A stretch of DNA of 11,775 nt from contig JANTHA010000040.1 in NCBI GenBank assembly GCA_024762625.1, positions 1-11,775 on the forward strand. The letters are read 5' to 3'. The notes beneath the pieces were generated by a model, which did no database searches, was not told the DNA's origin, and worked only from the letters and a program-made list of their open reading frames with translations. Positions 1-6,755 of the stretch are shown piece after piece; position 1 is the stretch's first letter, and each line of letters opens with the position of its first letter. Source of the stretch: Thiotrichaceae bacterium (lineage in GTDB: Bacteria > Pseudomonadota > Gammaproteobacteria > Thiotrichales > Thiotrichaceae). The translations under genes and the position numbers were made by a program.

Positions 1-749
1 GTCCTGCTCCAGATTTATTTGCACCTGTCATTACAATGGCGGGAGATGCAATGGTTGAGATGGAAGTGGGTGAAAATTATATTGATGCTGGCGCCACGGC
101 TTTTGATAATGAAGAAAAGAAAGAAGTAGATGTTATTACTTCTGGCTATGTCAATACCGACGAAGCAGGCACATATACTTTAACCTATACCGCGACAGAT
201 AGCGCTGAAACTCCTAATACGGCGACAACGAAACGCACCATCAAGGTTATCGAAAAAGAAGGTTTCAACAAATATAATGGTTCATGGGTTATAAACTGTG
301 AAGAAACCAATAATCAGAATTTGACCAGCCTTGGCGTCTTTTATATTAACAAGACCGTGACAATTAATGACCGGAATGCGAGCTATCGAATGAGAGGTTT
401 TGGCCAGGACAATTCGTCCTGTGCTGGCGCGCCTGTATTAAAAGGAAAAGCCTTTGGACGAGTTGTTTATACAGGAAAAATTGTTTCTGGTACTTATACA
501 GGGGACAAAGTGGATGCCGCGTTGACTGAAGCTCATTACAGCGGTGTAAATAATAAGGTCATTGAAGTAGCAGCTTCTTCTCTTGATGATTATGCCGCAA
601 AAATGGGGATGCCAAAATATGACATTCTTGCTTTGACAGGCGATGGAAAATTAGTAACTGGCGATCTGACTGATGAAACGGATGGATCAAGTAACGTTAC
701 ACGACCAACAGAGTTTGATAATCAACTTCCGTATTACAAGGTTGATTAA
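1..749 (+). CDS. Extracytoplasmic protein with DUF5011/Ig-like repeat, C-terminal part only
   Basis: The frame is open to the left edge (first full codon at base 3), so the start and any signal peptide lie outside. The visible part begins PAPDLFAPVITMAGDAMVEM. It runs through a DUF5011-type Ig-like repeat with GENYIDAGATAFDN, then a TYTLTYTATDSA strand, and ends near the KVIEKE linker. Such repeats are common in surface and secreted bacterial proteins. The rest, from about GFNKYNGSW, is a separate beta-rich domain with two cysteines (INCEE and NSSCAG) that could form a disulfide. It closes with YDIL, a GDGKLVTGD stretch, RPTEFD and YYKVD. I cannot name this second domain; it resembles a lipocalin-like or APCDD1-like barrel in pattern only. 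There is no C-terminal transmembrane segment or sorting signal. Function unknown; a surface or secreted role is inferred. Confidence 0.75.
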   Translation, partial: PAPDLFAPVITMAGDAMVEMEVGENYIDAGATAFDNEEKKEVDVITSGYVNTDEAGTYTLTYTATDSAETPNTATTKRTIKVIEKEGFNKYNGSWVINCEETNNQNLTSLGVFYINKTVTINDRNASYRMRGFGQDNSSCAGAPVLKGKAFGRVVYTGKIVSGTYTGDKVDAALTEAHYSGVNNKVIEVAASSLDDYAAKMGMPKYDILALTGDGKLVTGDLTDETDGSSNVTRPTEFDNQLPYYKVD

Positions 750-770
750 AATATTTCTGTTTTAAACAAT

Positions 771-798
771 AAAAAAGGAGCTAAGGCTCCTTTTTTTT
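771..798. terminator. Bidirectional Rho-independent terminator
   Basis: An 11-bp perfect stem, AAAAAAGGAGC with GCTCCTTTTTT, encloses a TAAG loop and is followed by further T residues. It lies 22 nt after the stop of the DUF5011 protein gene. Because the left arm starts with an A run, the minus-strand transcript also gets a U tract, so the hairpin can also end the rph-rdgB-plsC operon. The plsC stop codon overlaps its right end. Confidence 0.85.
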
Positions 799-1558
799 AT
801 GATGTGCTTCTTGCCTTTGGCATCTTCTCCATTTCGTTTTCTATCCATTGCTTAACTTTTTCATTTATTTCCAGAGGCTTCATGCCTTTCACGCTAAATG
901 GCTTACCAATGCTCATTGTGATTATTCCTGGGTATTTTATAAAGCTATGGCGGGACCAGCATTCGCCTGCATTGTGTGCGACTGGATAGACCGGATAACC
1001 TTCACCGTCTGGTGAATTTCGGGCGCAATATTCCGCGAGGATAGCGCCGCCCATTTTGTAACGTTTCTTCTGTCCGGGCAAAACGCGGGTTCCCTCAGGG
1101 AAAATACAGACCCAGTTGCCTTCATCAAGGCGTTGCTTACCTTTGGTTTTAACCTGATCTACGGCGGAACTGCCTGCATTGCGGTCAATGGCAATAGGTT
1201 TTACCATGGATAAGGCCCAGCCAAAAAACGGGATTCTAAACAATTCCTTTTTCAGCACCCAGGATACCGGCGGGAATAGCTTCGGGATCATCATGGTTTC
1301 CCAGGTGGATTGATGATTGGCGAGGATGATGCCATTGCGGTTTTTGTCAATATTTTCTCGTCCAATAATATTATATTTTACGCCGCAGGTGAGTTTCAGC
1401 CACCAGATATTAAAATATGTCCAGGGTACCAGAATTTTGTAGCTGGTGTTATGGGATAATGGCAACAGCAGTGGTGAGATCAGGCCGACAACTATCGTGC
1501 TGCTTGCAAAACCACTCCAGAACAGGGAGGAACGCAGGTAAAGTAGCGTTTTTCTCAT
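797..1558 (-). CDS. plsC: 1-acyl-sn-glycerol-3-phosphate acyltransferase family (PlsC-like)
   Basis: The 253-residue protein belongs to the PlsC/AGPAT family, which transfers an acyl chain to lysophosphatidic acid on the inner membrane to make phosphatidic acid. The catalytic block is NHQSTWE (His82, Glu87: an HX4E variant of HX4D). The substrate-binding block is FPEGTR at 153-158. A hydrophobic N-terminal segment (about 12-34) should anchor it in the membrane. The ATG overlaps the rdgB stop in an ATGA, so translation is probably coupled; the independent Shine-Dalgarno is weak. Its place at the end of an rph-rdgB operon suggests co-transcription rather than a shared pathway. The family is secure. 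True PlsC versus another lysophospholipid acyltransferase cannot be settled from sequence, especially as a genome can carry several paralogues. Confidence 0.85.
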   Translation of the reverse strand: MRKTLLYLRSSLFWSGFASSTIVVGLISPLLLPLSHNTSYKILVPWTYFNIWWLKLTCGVKYNIIGRENIDKNRNGIILANHQSTWETMMIPKLFPPVSWVLKKELFRIPFFGWALSMVKPIAIDRNAGSSAVDQVKTKGKQRLDEGNWVCIFPEGTRVLPGQKKRYKMGGAILAEYCARNSPDGEGYPVYPVAHNAGECWSRHSFIKYPGIITMSIGKPFSVKGMKPLEINEKVKQWIENEMEKMPKARSTS

Positions 1559-2154
1559 AAATGACTCTCATGAGTTAACAGATCCAGAATTTGTCTTAGG
1601 GCCTGGCCGCGATGACTGATGCTGTTTTTAACATCCGGATCCAGTTCGGCGGAACTGGTTCCATGTGTTGGCACATAAAATAGCGGGTCGTAGCCAAAAC
1701 CGTTTGCGCCGGATAATTTCCGCATGATCCTCCCTTCCCAGCTGGCGTCTGCAATCAGGGGCGAGGGATCTTCGGCGTGACGCATATAAACGATGCAGCA
1801 GCGAAAGCGTGCGCTGCGTTGTTCATCAGGCACATCCTTCATCTCTTCGAGCAGTTTCTGATTATTGGCGTCATCGCCTTTTCCGGAATAACGCGCGGAA
1901 TAAATTCCCGGTCTGCCATTGAGTGCATCGACTTCAATACCGGAGTCATCAGCCAGTGCAGGCAGGCCAGTTTGCTGTGCTGCATTGCGCGCCTTGATAA
2001 TAGCGTTTTCGACAAAGGTAAGCCCGGTTTCAGGAACATCAACCACATTGTAGTCAGATTGTCCTACAATCTCGAAACCGGCGCTTCCCAGTATGCGGAA
2101 AAATTCCCGCAGTTTTCCGGGGTTGCCGCTGGCTAAAACAACTTTTCTGGACAT
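1555..2154 (-). CDS. rdgB: Non-canonical purine NTP pyrophosphatase, RdgB/HAM1 family
   Basis: The 199-residue cytosolic enzyme hydrolyses dITP, ITP and XTP to monophosphates and pyrophosphate, keeping deaminated purines out of DNA and RNA. Length and motifs are standard: SGNPGK (9-14) near the N terminus, [18 protein letters not shown] around 66-83 with the catalytic Asp70, GFGYDPLF (152-159) and SHRGQAL (180-186). The start is firm: a GAGGT Shine-Dalgarno sits inside the last codons and stop of rph, 6 nt before the ATG. Only 4 nt separate it from rph, and its stop overlaps the plsC start. The rph-rdgB pair is a common proteobacterial arrangement. Confidence 0.96.
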   Translation of the reverse strand: MSRKVVLASGNPGKLREFFRILGSAGFEIVGQSDYNVVDVPETGLTFVENAIIKARNAAQQTGLPALADDSGIEVDALNGRPGIYSARYSGKGDDANNQKLLEEMKDVPDEQRSARFRCCIVYMRHAEDPSPLIADASWEGRIMRKLSGANGFGYDPLFYVPTHGTSSAELDPDVKNSISHRGQALRQILDLLTHESHL

Positions 2155-2158
2155 CAGG

Positions 2159-2875
2159 TTACCTCAGCGCCTCATCCTGTGACGCAATAATCTGATTGAT
2201 TCCTTTTTCAGCAAGCGCCAGCATCTGATCCATTTCTTCGCGTGTAAAGGCGTGGCCTTCAGCAGTGCCTTGTACTTCGATGAAATGACCCACATTGTTC
2301 ATGACCACATTCATATCGGTTTCGGCGTTAGAGTCTTCGGCGTAATCAAGGTCGAGCACTGGCTCCCCATTATAAATGCCAACTGAAACGGATGCGAGTT
2401 GCCCCATGATGGGGTCATTTTTTATCTCGGATTTGCTGAGCAATGAGTCCACAGCATCGCGCAAGGCGACATAAGCGCCGCTGATAGAAGCCGTGCGGGT
2501 GCCGCCATCGGCCTGAATGACATCGCAGTCAAGTATGATCTGGCGTTCGCCCAACGCTTCCAGATTGATTACCGCGCGTAGTGAGCGACCGATTAATCGC
2601 TGTATTTCCTGGGTGCGACCGCCTTGTTTGCCTCTGGCGGCTTCGCGGCCCATGCGTGAGTTAGTTGAGCGCGGCAGCATACCGTATTCCGCCGTTACCC
2701 AGCCCTGCCCTTTGCCACGCAGCCAGGGCGGCGTACGATCGTCAACAGTCGCAGTGCATAAAACCTTTGTGTCGCCGAATTCGACCAGCACCGATCCTTC
2801 CGCATGTTTAGTGTAGTGACGCGTGAATTTGACTTGCCTCATTTCGTCAGCGTCTCGCCCGCTTGGTCTTATCAT
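2159..2875 (-). CDS. rph: Ribonuclease PH
   Basis: This 238-residue protein has the usual length for RNase PH, the phosphate-dependent 3'-5' exoribonuclease that trims tRNA 3' ends in the cytoplasm as a ring-shaped hexamer. It opens with [13 protein letters not shown] and the family signature [19 protein letters not shown] (24-42). It has the [19 protein letters not shown] block (53-71), the [15 protein letters not shown] block (121-135), and the metal-site acids in [14 protein letters not shown] (Asp181, Asp187). The start is supported by an AGGGGA Shine-Dalgarno. It is the first gene of the rph-rdgB-plsC operon, with a TATAAT-like box in the 64-nt gap to hisC. It appears full length, without the C-terminal frameshift known from E. 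coli K-12 rph. Confidence 0.97.
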   Translation of the reverse strand: MIRPSGRDADEMRQVKFTRHYTKHAEGSVLVEFGDTKVLCTATVDDRTPPWLRGKGQGWVTAEYGMLPRSTNSRMGREAARGKQGGRTQEIQRLIGRSLRAVINLEALGERQIILDCDVIQADGGTRTASISGAYVALRDAVDSLLSKSEIKNDPIMGQLASVSVGIYNGEPVLDLDYAEDSNAETDMNVVMNNVGHFIEVQGTAEGHAFTREEMDQMLALAEKGINQIIASQDEALR

Positions 2876-2914
2876 GGTTTCCCCTTTTTATCTATGTTTG
2901 AATAATGCGCAGGG

Positions 2915-2920
2915 ATTATA
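2915..2920 (-). promoter_or_regulatory. Possible -10 box for the rph operon
   Basis: On the minus strand a perfect TATAAT lies in the rph-hisC gap, about 40 nt before the rph start, which leaves room for a short leader. No convincing -35 element stands at 16-18 nt, so this is a tentative sigma70 call. hisC read-through remains an alternative. Confidence 0.35.
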
Positions 2921-2939
2921 CTGATTTTTTCCAGGGCGA

Positions 2940-3995
2940 TTATAAAAGTTCGGAAAGTTTCTCCAGTAAAATGGCCATTTCTTCATCTGTACCGATCGTT
3001 ATCCTTAAATAATCGGTGATTCGCGGTGCGTTAAAGTAACGAACCAGTACGCCGTTTTGTTTTAATTGCTTATAAAGGGTTTCGGCATCGTGGTGTAAGG
3101 GTTTGGCGAAAACAAAGTTAGCGGCAGAGGGTAAAATATCAAAGCCCATTTGGCCTAACGCCCGACTTGTTTTTTCGCGAGTATCAATGATTTTGTCGCG
3201 CGTTTGAATAAAATAATCCTTGTCTTTTATTGAAGCAGTAGCGCCTGCAATTGCCGCGCGATCAAGCGGATAGGAGTTAAAAGAGTTTTTGACGCGCTCA
3301 AGCCCTTCAATTAATTCCTGGTTGCCCATCGCAAAACCCACTCGTAAACCAGCCAATGAGCGGGATTTTGAAAAAGTCTGTGTAATCAGTAGATTAGGAT
3401 AGTCTTTAATCAGGGGTGTCGCCGTGTCGGCTCCAAAATCAACGTAAGCCTCGTCAATGACTACCGCAGAGTCAGGGTTTGCCCGCAAAATCTGTTCAAT
3501 TTCATCCAGGCTTAATGCGATGCCGCTGGGTGCATTCGGATTGGGGAATATAATGCCGCCATTTCCCTGTTTGTAATCGTCAACCGCAATGGTGAAATCA
3601 TCTTTAAGTGGAATAGGCTTGGCGTTAATTCCGAATAAACTGCAGTAGCTGGGATAAAAGCTGTAGCTGATGTCGGGGTAAAGCAGTGGCTTGTCATGTT
3701 TGAGCAGGGCAACAAATGTGTGCGCCAGCACTTCATCTGAACTGTTGCCGACAAACACCTGATTGGTATTGAGTGAATAATAATCTGCAATTGCCTGTTT
3801 TAACGAGGCGGCCGCAGGGTCGGGATAAAGGCGCATGTTTTCATCAGCGGCGGCGCGCATCGCATCAATCGCTTTGGGTGACGGCGGATAGGGGTTTTCG
3901 TTGGTGTTCAGTTTGATGTATTGTCGATCCTGCGGCTGTTCGCCGGGCGTATAGGGATCAAGCTCGTGGGTGCGTTTACTCCAGAATTTACTCAT
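2940..3995 (-). CDS. hisC: Histidinol-phosphate aminotransferase
   Basis: The 351-residue protein is a fold-type I PLP aminotransferase of the HisC family. It interconverts imidazole acetol phosphate plus glutamate with histidinol phosphate plus 2-oxoglutarate in histidine synthesis. Visible hallmarks are the substrate-arm KLNTNENPYPPSP (28-40), NPNAPSG (152-158), DEAYVDF (181-187), the Schiff-base Lys210 in TFSKSRSLAGLRVG, and the C-terminal Arg in YLRITIG that binds the substrate. The N terminus (MSKFWSKRTHELDPYTPGEQ) is typical of one proteobacterial HisC subgroup. No other his genes are nearby, so it is not in a his operon here; a second hisC elsewhere is possible. No clear Shine-Dalgarno precedes the ATG. 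HisC-like enzymes can also act on aromatic amino acids. Confidence 0.93.
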   Translation of the reverse strand: MSKFWSKRTHELDPYTPGEQPQDRQYIKLNTNENPYPPSPKAIDAMRAAADENMRLYPDPAAASLKQAIADYYSLNTNQVFVGNSSDEVLAHTFVALLKHDKPLLYPDISYSFYPSYCSLFGINAKPIPLKDDFTIAVDDYKQGNGGIIFPNPNAPSGIALSLDEIEQILRANPDSAVVIDEAYVDFGADTATPLIKDYPNLLITQTFSKSRSLAGLRVGFAMGNQELIEGLERVKNSFNSYPLDRAAIAGATASIKDKDYFIQTRDKIIDTREKTSRALGQMGFDILPSAANFVFAKPLHHDAETLYKQLKQNGVLVRYFNAPRITDYLRITIGTDEEMAILLEKLSELL

Positions 3996-4085
3996 GTTTG
4001 TTCAGTTTTTTTAAGAGATTTGTTGATAGGGCAAGAATAATCTCATACGCGAGAGAGAATAAACATATCTTTTTCTCGAAGCGAG

Positions 4086-5042
4086 TCAGTAAAGCGGTTT
4101 TTCGCCTTCCGGCCGGGTTCTGAATATTCTGAGCAGCCACATATATTGCTCCGGATGTTGCCTGATCAGTTTTTCAAGTTCGGTATTTAGCGTTGTGGCG
4201 TCTATGAGCGTATCTTCTACAGGATAAGCGTGGTCGTTAATCTTCATGGTCGGCGCAATTTGCAAGGTGTATTTATTGGTGTTTGAATCATACCAGGCAA
4301 ATGCTGCATGACAACTTGCTTTCCCTAGTTTGGCCAATCTTGCAGGCGTAGTAAGCGTTGCTTTTGGAACGCCAAAAAACGGGGCGAATACCGCATTTTT
4401 TTCACCCAGATCTTCATCGGGCAAGAAAATGAGTAGCTGACCCGGATGGAGCGACTTGATTAATCTACGCATACCCTGTTGTCTGGATACGGCGAATTTG
4501 ACGTGATGGCAACGGCTTCTGGCAATTATCCAGTCCAGAACCGGGTTTTTTGAGGATTTGTAGGAACCGTAGCAATCATAATGTAAGCCTAGTGCGGCAG
4601 GCGCAAATTCCAGCATGACGCTGTGCGCCAGGAAAATGATAATATTCTGGTTTTTGTCAAGCGCCCTATCAAGATGCTCTTTTCCTTTGATTTCCAGCAT
4701 TCCGGCGAGTCGTTTTTTTCCGGCGAAAAAAAACAGGCTGTAATCAAGCAGAGCGCGGGCATACCATTGCAGGTGATCGCGCGTCAACTTTTCCAGTTTA
4801 TCATCGTCAAGCTCAGGGAAACAGATTTTCAGATTGGTTTTTACAATATGGCGTCGTTTACGGTTGTTTTTATAAATCAGGTTGCCAATGACGCTTCCAG
4901 AAGCATGGCGCATTCGGGCTGGCGTTAGAGAAGCAAGGAAGCCAAGTCCAAGGCCTAGCCAGGTTAGCCAGTAACGGGGATTAAGAAGTGAGAAAGAGAA
5001 AGCTGGCCCACAGCGCTTTGATATTTTCTTATGGTTTTCCAT
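4086..5042 (-). CDS. lpxL: Lipid A biosynthesis acyltransferase (LpxL/HtrB family)
   Basis: The protein belongs to the late-acyltransferase family that adds secondary acyl chains to Kdo-lipid A at the cytoplasmic face of the inner membrane. From the chosen start it has 318 residues. Hallmarks are NPRYWLTWLGLGLGFLASL (membrane anchor), the HSVMLE catalytic HX4E motif, LPDEDLG and the C-terminal WLLRIFRTRPEGE. The usual HRRFKTRPEG tail is altered at its first residue. I chose the ATG at 5042 because the family places the PRYW motif close to the N terminus and a TTAGAG-like site precedes it. An ATG at 5081 would add 13 residues but has no Shine-Dalgarno, and a TATAAA box lies only 6 nt before it. 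It is divergent from xrtH. LpxL versus LpxM or LpxP specificity cannot be told. Confidence 0.88.
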   Translation of the reverse strand: MENHKKISKRCGPAFSFSLLNPRYWLTWLGLGLGFLASLTPARMRHASGSVIGNLIYKNNRKRRHIVKTNLKICFPELDDDKLEKLTRDHLQWYARALLDYSLFFFAGKKRLAGMLEIKGKEHLDRALDKNQNIIIFLAHSVMLEFAPAALGLHYDCYGSYKSSKNPVLDWIIARSRCHHVKFAVSRQQGMRRLIKSLHPGQLLIFLPDEDLGEKNAVFAPFFGVPKATLTTPARLAKLGKASCHAAFAWYDSNTNKYTLQIAPTMKINDHAYPVEDTLIDATTLNTELEKLIRQHPEQYMWLLRIFRTRPEGEKPLY

Positions 5043-5149
5043 ATATTCAAGCTCTAAAAAGCATCTTGTGGCATAATACATGCTAAGTTTATATCTGCTT
5101 AATTATTTTGTTTGCGGATAGCATAAATCAATGGTTTTAGGGCTACTAC

Positions 5150-5656
5150 ATGCAATTATCCACTTTTTTAATGATTCTGGTTAGTCTATTCACTCTGGAG
5201 CTTATTCCGTTTGTTCATAATGCAGTGATTATACCTTTTACCAAGCTGGTGGCTTGGGTCAGCGCCTCAGTCGCCAGTTTTTTTGATAGTTCCATTCAGG
5301 CGGAGGGGATTATTATGCGTAGCGCAGAAAATGGTACAGCGGTTCAGATTATGCCGGGCTGCAATGGGGTTGAGGCCATGATTGTACTGGCGGCGGCGAT
5401 TATTGCTTTTGATGCATCATGGAGACATAAGTTCATTGGTTTGATCGTAGGTTTTCTTGCAATTCAGGCTCTGAATGTCGTTCGGATCATTAGCTTGTTT
5501 TACCTTTTACAGTGGAACAAGCAATGGTTTGAATGGGCGCATTTATATGTCTGGCAGGCGCTGATCATTCTGGATGCTTTAATTATTTTTATTTTGTGGA
5601 TTCGCTGGTTGCCTGATAATCCGACGCATAATGAGGGTGAATATGAAGCCAGCTAG
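5150..5656 (+). CDS. xrtH: Exosortase, XrtH type
   Basis: The 168-residue inner-membrane protein has several hydrophobic segments (about 5-30, 77-88, 95-120, 134-152). It has the three conserved residues of exosortases, the proposed transpeptidase triad: Cys71 in MPGCNGVEAM, Arg112 in NVVRI and His131 in WAHLYVWQAL. Exosortases cut proteins with PEP-CTERM-like C-terminal signals during surface sorting. The short length and the PGCNGVEA, SWRHKFIG and WAHLYVWQALI stretches fit the XrtH branch, whose substrates carry an IPTLxxWG-type C-terminal signal. An AGGG Shine-Dalgarno lies 8 nt before the ATG. The next gene overlaps its 3' end. No protein in this window ends with such a sorting signal, so targets must be elsewhere. 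Family assignment is firm; the XrtH subtype is from pattern memory. Confidence 0.85.
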   Translation: MQLSTFLMILVSLFTLELIPFVHNAVIIPFTKLVAWVSASVASFFDSSIQAEGIIMRSAENGTAVQIMPGCNGVEAMIVLAAAIIAFDASWRHKFIGLIVGFLAIQALNVVRIISLFYLLQWNKQWFEWAHLYVWQALIILDALIIFILWIRWLPDNPTHNEGEYEAS

Positions 5657-6224
5657 GAAAAACACCGATGTGCTGTTGTTTCTGGGCAAGGTTTTGCTCT
5701 GGATGCCAGTCAGCTTTGCACTGTGGTATTTTGCTGCGCCGGGCATCATGTTTATAACAGCGCACATTGCTGACTGGTTGTTAACATTAATTGCCGGGCA
5801 TGCAATACAGGAAATCAAGCCTGCAGGGCGTGAGATTATGGTGGTTTCACAGTTTGGAGATCATGAATTTCCGGTAAAGGCGATGAATTACGCCTACAGT
5901 TTTCCTTTTTTTCTGGCGCTTGTGCTCGCTAGCCCCGATAGTCTTTTGGGAAAAGTTAAAAAATATGCACTGGGCATTGTCCCTCTGTTTCTGGTTGCCA
6001 TTTGGGGCGTTTGCTTTGGCGCATTAGGCGTACTCGCGTTTTATTCTGGACAAGAGGTTGCCCAGCAATTACATACCACACCGACTATTCGTCTGGTTAT
6101 ATCTTTGGGTTTTCAGTTAGGTAAACTGATAATTCCACCATTGACGCCCATCGTTTTATGGCTCTATGTTTATCGGGATTATGCTGGAAAACTGGTTCCA
6201 CGGTTGCTGCGTCCAGTTCATTAG
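5643..6224 (+). CDS. Exosortase-associated polytopic membrane protein
   Basis: The 193-residue protein has about four hydrophobic segments (roughly 10-50, 83-97, 108-134, 155-176). Between the first and second lies a polar stretch with GREIMVVSQFGDHEFPVKAMNYAYSF split across about 62-88, likely on one side of the membrane. An ATG at 5631 is possible, but the ATG at 5643 is preferred because AGGGTGA stands 4 nt before it. It overlaps the exosortase gene by 14 nt, so the two are almost certainly co-translated. I believe it is the membrane protein that regularly follows XrtH genes. No catalytic motif is visible and its role is unknown; helping exosortase assembly or substrate handling is inference from the operon. 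No terminator is evident in the 23-nt convergent gap that follows. Confidence 0.7.
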   Translation: MKPARKNTDVLLFLGKVLLWMPVSFALWYFAAPGIMFITAHIADWLLTLIAGHAIQEIKPAGREIMVVSQFGDHEFPVKAMNYAYSFPFFLALVLASPDSLLGKVKKYALGIVPLFLVAIWGVCFGALGVLAFYSGQEVAQQLHTTPTIRLVISLGFQLGKLIIPPLTPIVLWLYVYRDYAGKLVPRLLRPVH

Positions 6225-6247
6225 CCAGCGTATTAAAATGGCCAAAA

Positions 6248-6541
6248 TTACCTGATTCTTTTTGTTAGCCTTTGGATTCTTGATGTTAATTGATTGTATC
6301 GATCAAGCTCGGCTTTACTTAGAAACTTTTTATGGTCTGCTACGGTAGCGAGATAGGCCGTTGCGATGTCAAGTTTGTCGTCTGCAATCATCATCTGACC
6401 TTTTCCAAGCGCTTGTTCGGCCTGTGTGATATAGGCTTCCGCCGTGTCCATACGATCCATCTGTAATGAGCCTGTAGAGCAAGCGGAAAGCAACAACAGG
6501 AAAAAGGCGGAAAGAAAAAATGTTTTGATCAAGCGTTTCAA
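6248..6541 (-). CDS. Small lipoprotein of unknown function
   Basis: The 97-residue protein starts with a lipoprotein signal: MKRLIK, a hydrophobic core FFLSAFFLLLL, and the lipobox LSAC with lipidated Cys21. Ser at the next position argues against inner-membrane retention under the E. coli rule, so it probably sits in the outer membrane facing the periplasm. The mature part (about 28-97) is predicted to be mostly helical, with AEAYITQAEQALGKGQ and KLDIATAYLATVADHKKF resembling a short helical hairpin, and a basic end (RIQRLTKRIR). The initiation codon is TTG; it is supported by an AGGAG Shine-Dalgarno 8 nt upstream and the absence of an ATG in frame before the signal peptide. I do not recognise the family. 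Confidence 0.75.
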   Translation of the reverse strand: MKRLIKTFFLSAFFLLLLSACSTGSLQMDRMDTAEAYITQAEQALGKGQMMIADDKLDIATAYLATVADHKKFLSKAELDRYNQLTSRIQRLTKRIR

Positions 6542-6589
6542 TGTGGTTTCTCCTGGAATGGTGTTTACAGCGCCTTGAGTTTTGACTTA

Positions 6590-6619
6590 ATAATACTAAA
6601 TTAGAGATTTAACTGGCAA
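6590..6619 (-). promoter_or_regulatory. Putative sigma70 promoter of the small lipoprotein gene
   Basis: Read on the minus strand, TTGCCA (-35, bases 6619-6614) and TATTAT (-10, bases 6595-6590) are 18 nt apart. The -10 box lies about 48 nt before the TTG start. Spacing and hexamers are close to consensus; no experimental evidence. Confidence 0.4.
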
Positions 6620-6684
6620 ATTTCTTCATGGTAAGCCAGTAAATGAAAAAAAAATGATAATTCTCAAATTAAAGCATGCAAAGA

Positions 6685-6704
6685 ATATTAGTATATGCTA
6701 ATAT
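6685..6704. repeat. Palindrome, possible operator
   Basis: A perfect 7-bp inverted repeat, ATATTAG and CTAATAT, flanks TATATG in the AT-rich spacer between the divergent lipoprotein and Pro/Tyr-rich protein genes. It ends 15 nt before a TATAAT box (6720-6725), so it covers the -35 region of that box. A dimeric regulator site is possible, but chance palindromes are common in AT-rich DNA. Confidence 0.35.
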
Positions 6705-6719
6705 ATAGATCAATAATAA

Positions 6720-6725
6720 TATAAT
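6720..6725 (+). promoter_or_regulatory. Possible -10 box for the Pro/Tyr-rich protein gene
   Basis: A perfect TATAAT lies 30 nt before the ATG at 6756. The expected -35 region falls on the palindrome at 6685-6704 and does not resemble TTGACA, so expression may need an activator or the call may be wrong. Confidence 0.35.
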
Positions 6726-6755
6726 CCTGTTGCTGCTTGAACTAGAGACATAAAC

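Noticed and set aside
36..38. ATG as the start of the DUF5011 protein
   Set aside because: The frame continues upstream to the window edge, and the upstream residues (PAPDLFAPVIT) belong to the same Ig-like repeat, so this Met is internal.
4040..4085. Possible terminator hairpin after lpxL
   Set aside because: Pairing of CGAGA with TCTCG is short and interrupted, and no T run follows on the minus strand.
797..5042. HX4E instead of HX4D in both acyltransferases as defects
   Set aside because: Glu at this place is an accepted functional variant in both families.
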